Source: Gp7-AA10 sp035636095
GTDB lineage: Bacteria; Acidobacteriota; Thermoanaerobaculia; Gp7-AA8
Length of the DNA stretch: 39,762 nucleotides
NCBI GenBank assembly: GCA_035636095.1
Contig: DASPZU010000090.1
Location: forward strand, 1-39,762
Reading direction: 5' to 3'
The translations under genes and the position numbers were made by a program. The notes below the pieces were generated by a model. The model searched no databases. It saw only the letters and a list, made by a program, of their open reading frames with translations, and was not told where the DNA came from. Positions 38,450 to 39,762 of the stretch are shown one piece after another (position 1 is the stretch's first letter; each line of letters opens with the position of its first letter).

Positions 38450-39462
38450 GCAACTTCTCGCGAAACAGCGATCAGGCTGTCGAGCTTCCGGGTGGCCTCC
38501 CCCGATTGGATCGCCTGGCGCGCCAGCGATACCCCGTCGCGAATGGTGGGAGCGATCCCCGCCACGTACAGCGCTGCTCCGGCATTGGCAATCACGATGT
38601 CGGCGCGCGCGCCGCCTTCGCCTGAAAGAACTCCGCGTGCGATTCCGGCGTTCTGGCGCGAATCTCCGCCCGCGATCTTCTCGATCGGATGCTGCCCTAC
38701 GCCCACGCCCTCCGGCGTGAGGTCGTAGGTCCGAATCTCTCCATTGCGAACCTCGGCCACTCGCGTGGGAGCGGACACCGAAATCTCATCGAGGCCGTCG
38801 CGGCTGTGCACCACCATGGCGTGCTGGCTGCCCAGCGCGAGAAGAACGCGCGCCAGCACATCGACCAGAGGATCGGAGTAGACGCCCAGGACCTGCCTCT
38901 TCGCGAAGGCCGGATTGGTGAGTGGCCCCAGAACATTGAACACCGTGCGGATGCCCAGCTCGCGGCGCACGCCCATCACCGCACCCATGGCGGGATGCAG
39001 CTTGGGCGCGAAAAGAAACGAAATCCCGGTCCGGCGCAGCACTTCGCTCATGCGCGCAGCATCGAGATCGATCGCGACACCGAGCTCGGAGAGCAGATCG
39101 GCGCTGCCACAGGACGACGACACCGCGCGATTGCCATGTTTCGCGACCATTGCTCCGGCGCCGGCTGCGACGATGGCCGCGACCGTCGAGATGTTGAATG
39201 TCCCACGACCATCGCCGCCAGTGCCGCAGGTGTCGATGACATCGGCTCCATTGGTTTGCAGCGGCGTCACGCGCTCGCGCATGGCCATCGCGGCGCCGGT
39301 GATCTCGTCGGCAGTTTCGCCCTTCATGCGAAGCGCGACCAGAAACGCGCTCTTCTGCACGTCGGTGGCCTTGCCGTCCATGACGTAGCCGAAGACGTCG
39401 TACATCTCCTTCCGCTCGAGGTCGTGGCGTTCGACGAGTTTCTTGATGGCCGCGGCAATCAT
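38446..39462 (-). CDS. trpD: Anthranilate phosphoribosyltransferase
   Basis: The 338-residue enzyme transfers phosphoribose from PRPP to anthranilate. DTCGTGGDGRGTFNIST near 76-92 is the PRPP-binding glycine-rich loop; KHGNRAVSSSCGSADLLSELG near 105 and the LGPLTNP motif near 180 are signature regions. The real start is ATG 39462 (MIAAAIKKL), which overlaps the trpG stop by 4 bases; the longer frame only repeats trpG sequence out of frame. It is a stand-alone TrpD, separate from TrpG, unlike the fused form in E. coli. Confidence 0.96.
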   Translation of the reverse strand: MIAAAIKKLVERHDLERKEMYDVFGYVMDGKATDVQKSAFLVALRMKGETADEITGAAMAMRERVTPLQTNGADVIDTCGTGGDGRGTFNISTVAAIVAAGAGAMVAKHGNRAVSSSCGSADLLSELGVAIDLDAARMSEVLRRTGISFLFAPKLHPAMGAVMGVRRELGIRTVFNVLGPLTNPAFAKRQVLGVYSDPLVDVLARVLLALGSQHAMVVHSRDGLDEISVSAPTRVAEVRNGEIRTYDLTPEGVGVGQHPIEKIAGGDSRQNAGIARGVLSGEGGARADIVIANAGAALYVAGIAPTIRDGVSLARQAIQSGEATRKLDSLIAVSREVA

Positions 39463-39762
39463 GCGCCTGCCTCGCGGAGAAAATTCTCGATGATGCGATC
39501 GCCGCACTCGGTCCCGTACGATTCCGGATGAAATTGGATGCCGAAAATCGGCCGCTTCTTGTGCGACACCGCCATGATCGCGCCGTCGGCGGTCTCGGCA
39601 TCGATACCAAGATCACCCGGTATGGTGTTTCGCTCGATGATCAGCGAGTGATAGCGCGCGGTTTTCATGGGCATAGGACAATTCGCGAACAATCGTTGGT
39701 TGGCATGACGAACCTCGGTCACTTTCCCGTGAACCGGGACAGCGCCGCGAACGACCCGGCCG
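39459..39762 (-). CDS. trpG: Anthranilate synthase glutamine amidotransferase subunit, partial (5' end outside window)
   Basis: Only the C-terminal 100 or so residues are in the window; the frame is open to the edge (GRVVRGAVPVHGK at the edge). PIFGIQFHPES near the end is the class I amidotransferase His-Glu dyad, and YGTECGDRIIENFL is the usual C-terminus of TrpG/PabA. The nucleophilic Cys lies outside. It provides ammonia from glutamine to TrpE, whose gene probably lies further upstream, beyond the window. PabA-type double function is possible. The stop overlaps the trpD start (ATGA). Confidence 0.9.
   Translation of the reverse strand, partial: GRVVRGAVPVHGKVTEVRHANQRLFANCPMPMKTARYHSLIIERNTIPGDLGIDAETADGAIMAVSHKKRPIFGIQFHPESYGTECGDRIIENFLREAGA

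Overview
The window is a GC-rich, gene-dense stretch of a bacterial chromosome with very short spacers and many 4-base stop/start overlaps. The mix of genes fits Acidobacteriota or a close relative: a MoxR/DUF58/DUF4129/SpoIIM/RDD membrane operon, an ECF sigma/anti-sigma/DUF4097 set, a shortened REP-associated transposase and many palindromic intergenic repeats. That placement is an inference from gene content; no rRNA or other marker is present. I found no tRNA, rRNA, CRISPR array, prophage or plasmid function.

Left part (1-13.4 kb): mostly single housekeeping and metabolic genes on both strands. They are a PQQ-type sugar dehydrogenase, two small proteins, a degenerate REP-associated transposase flanked by two REP-like hairpins, an NAD-dependent epimerase, a polysaccharide deacetylase, a five-domain S1 RNA-binding protein, inorganic pyrophosphatase, a histidine phosphatase, an Ig-repeat surface protein, an aldo/keto reductase, an M3 peptidase, a TPR protein and an M23 peptidase. 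Between the pyrophosphatase and histidine phosphatase genes lies a gene-free interval holding tandem hairpins with covarying stems and a strong intrinsic terminator. I propose it as a structured non-coding RNA of about 230 nt (about 6609-6840).

Middle (13.4-26 kb): fpg, then sigma factor, anti-sigma factor and DUF4097 protein. A reverse-strand set follows (M20 peptidase, SH3/TonB-C lipoprotein, OsmC), then DUF3303, a glycine-zipper protein, a small membrane operon ending in a beta-lactamase-family pseudogene, and stress or unknown genes including msrA. A reverse-strand aromatic pathway pair (chorismate mutase, then DAHP synthase) is preceded by what reads as a complete ribosome-mediated attenuator: a 12-codon leader peptide with Tyr-Tyr-Phe-Gly-Tyr, competing hairpins, and a terminator whose T-run touches the chorismate mutase start codon.

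Right part (26-35.1 kb): a ten-gene forward operon for a MoxR AAA+ ATPase, DUF58, DUF4129, DUF4350, SpoIIM-like and RDD membrane proteins, bracketed by small membrane proteins with zinc-binding Cys/His clusters. Converging on it is the reverse-strand tryptophan operon trpG-D-C-F-B-A (35.1 kb to the window edge, trpG cut). Every trp junction overlaps by 4 bases. The trpB/trpA junction lies inside a GATGAGG-type hairpin repeat that supplies the end of TrpB and the first 16 or so residues of TrpA.

The aroQ-aroF pair and the trp operon together cover entry into the common aromatic pathway, the Phe/Tyr branch point and tryptophan synthesis. Several intergenic elements (4.06, 9.06, 25.48 and 35.85 kb) share one design, a short tandem oligomer facing its reverse complement, and two of them share an identical 30-nt segment.
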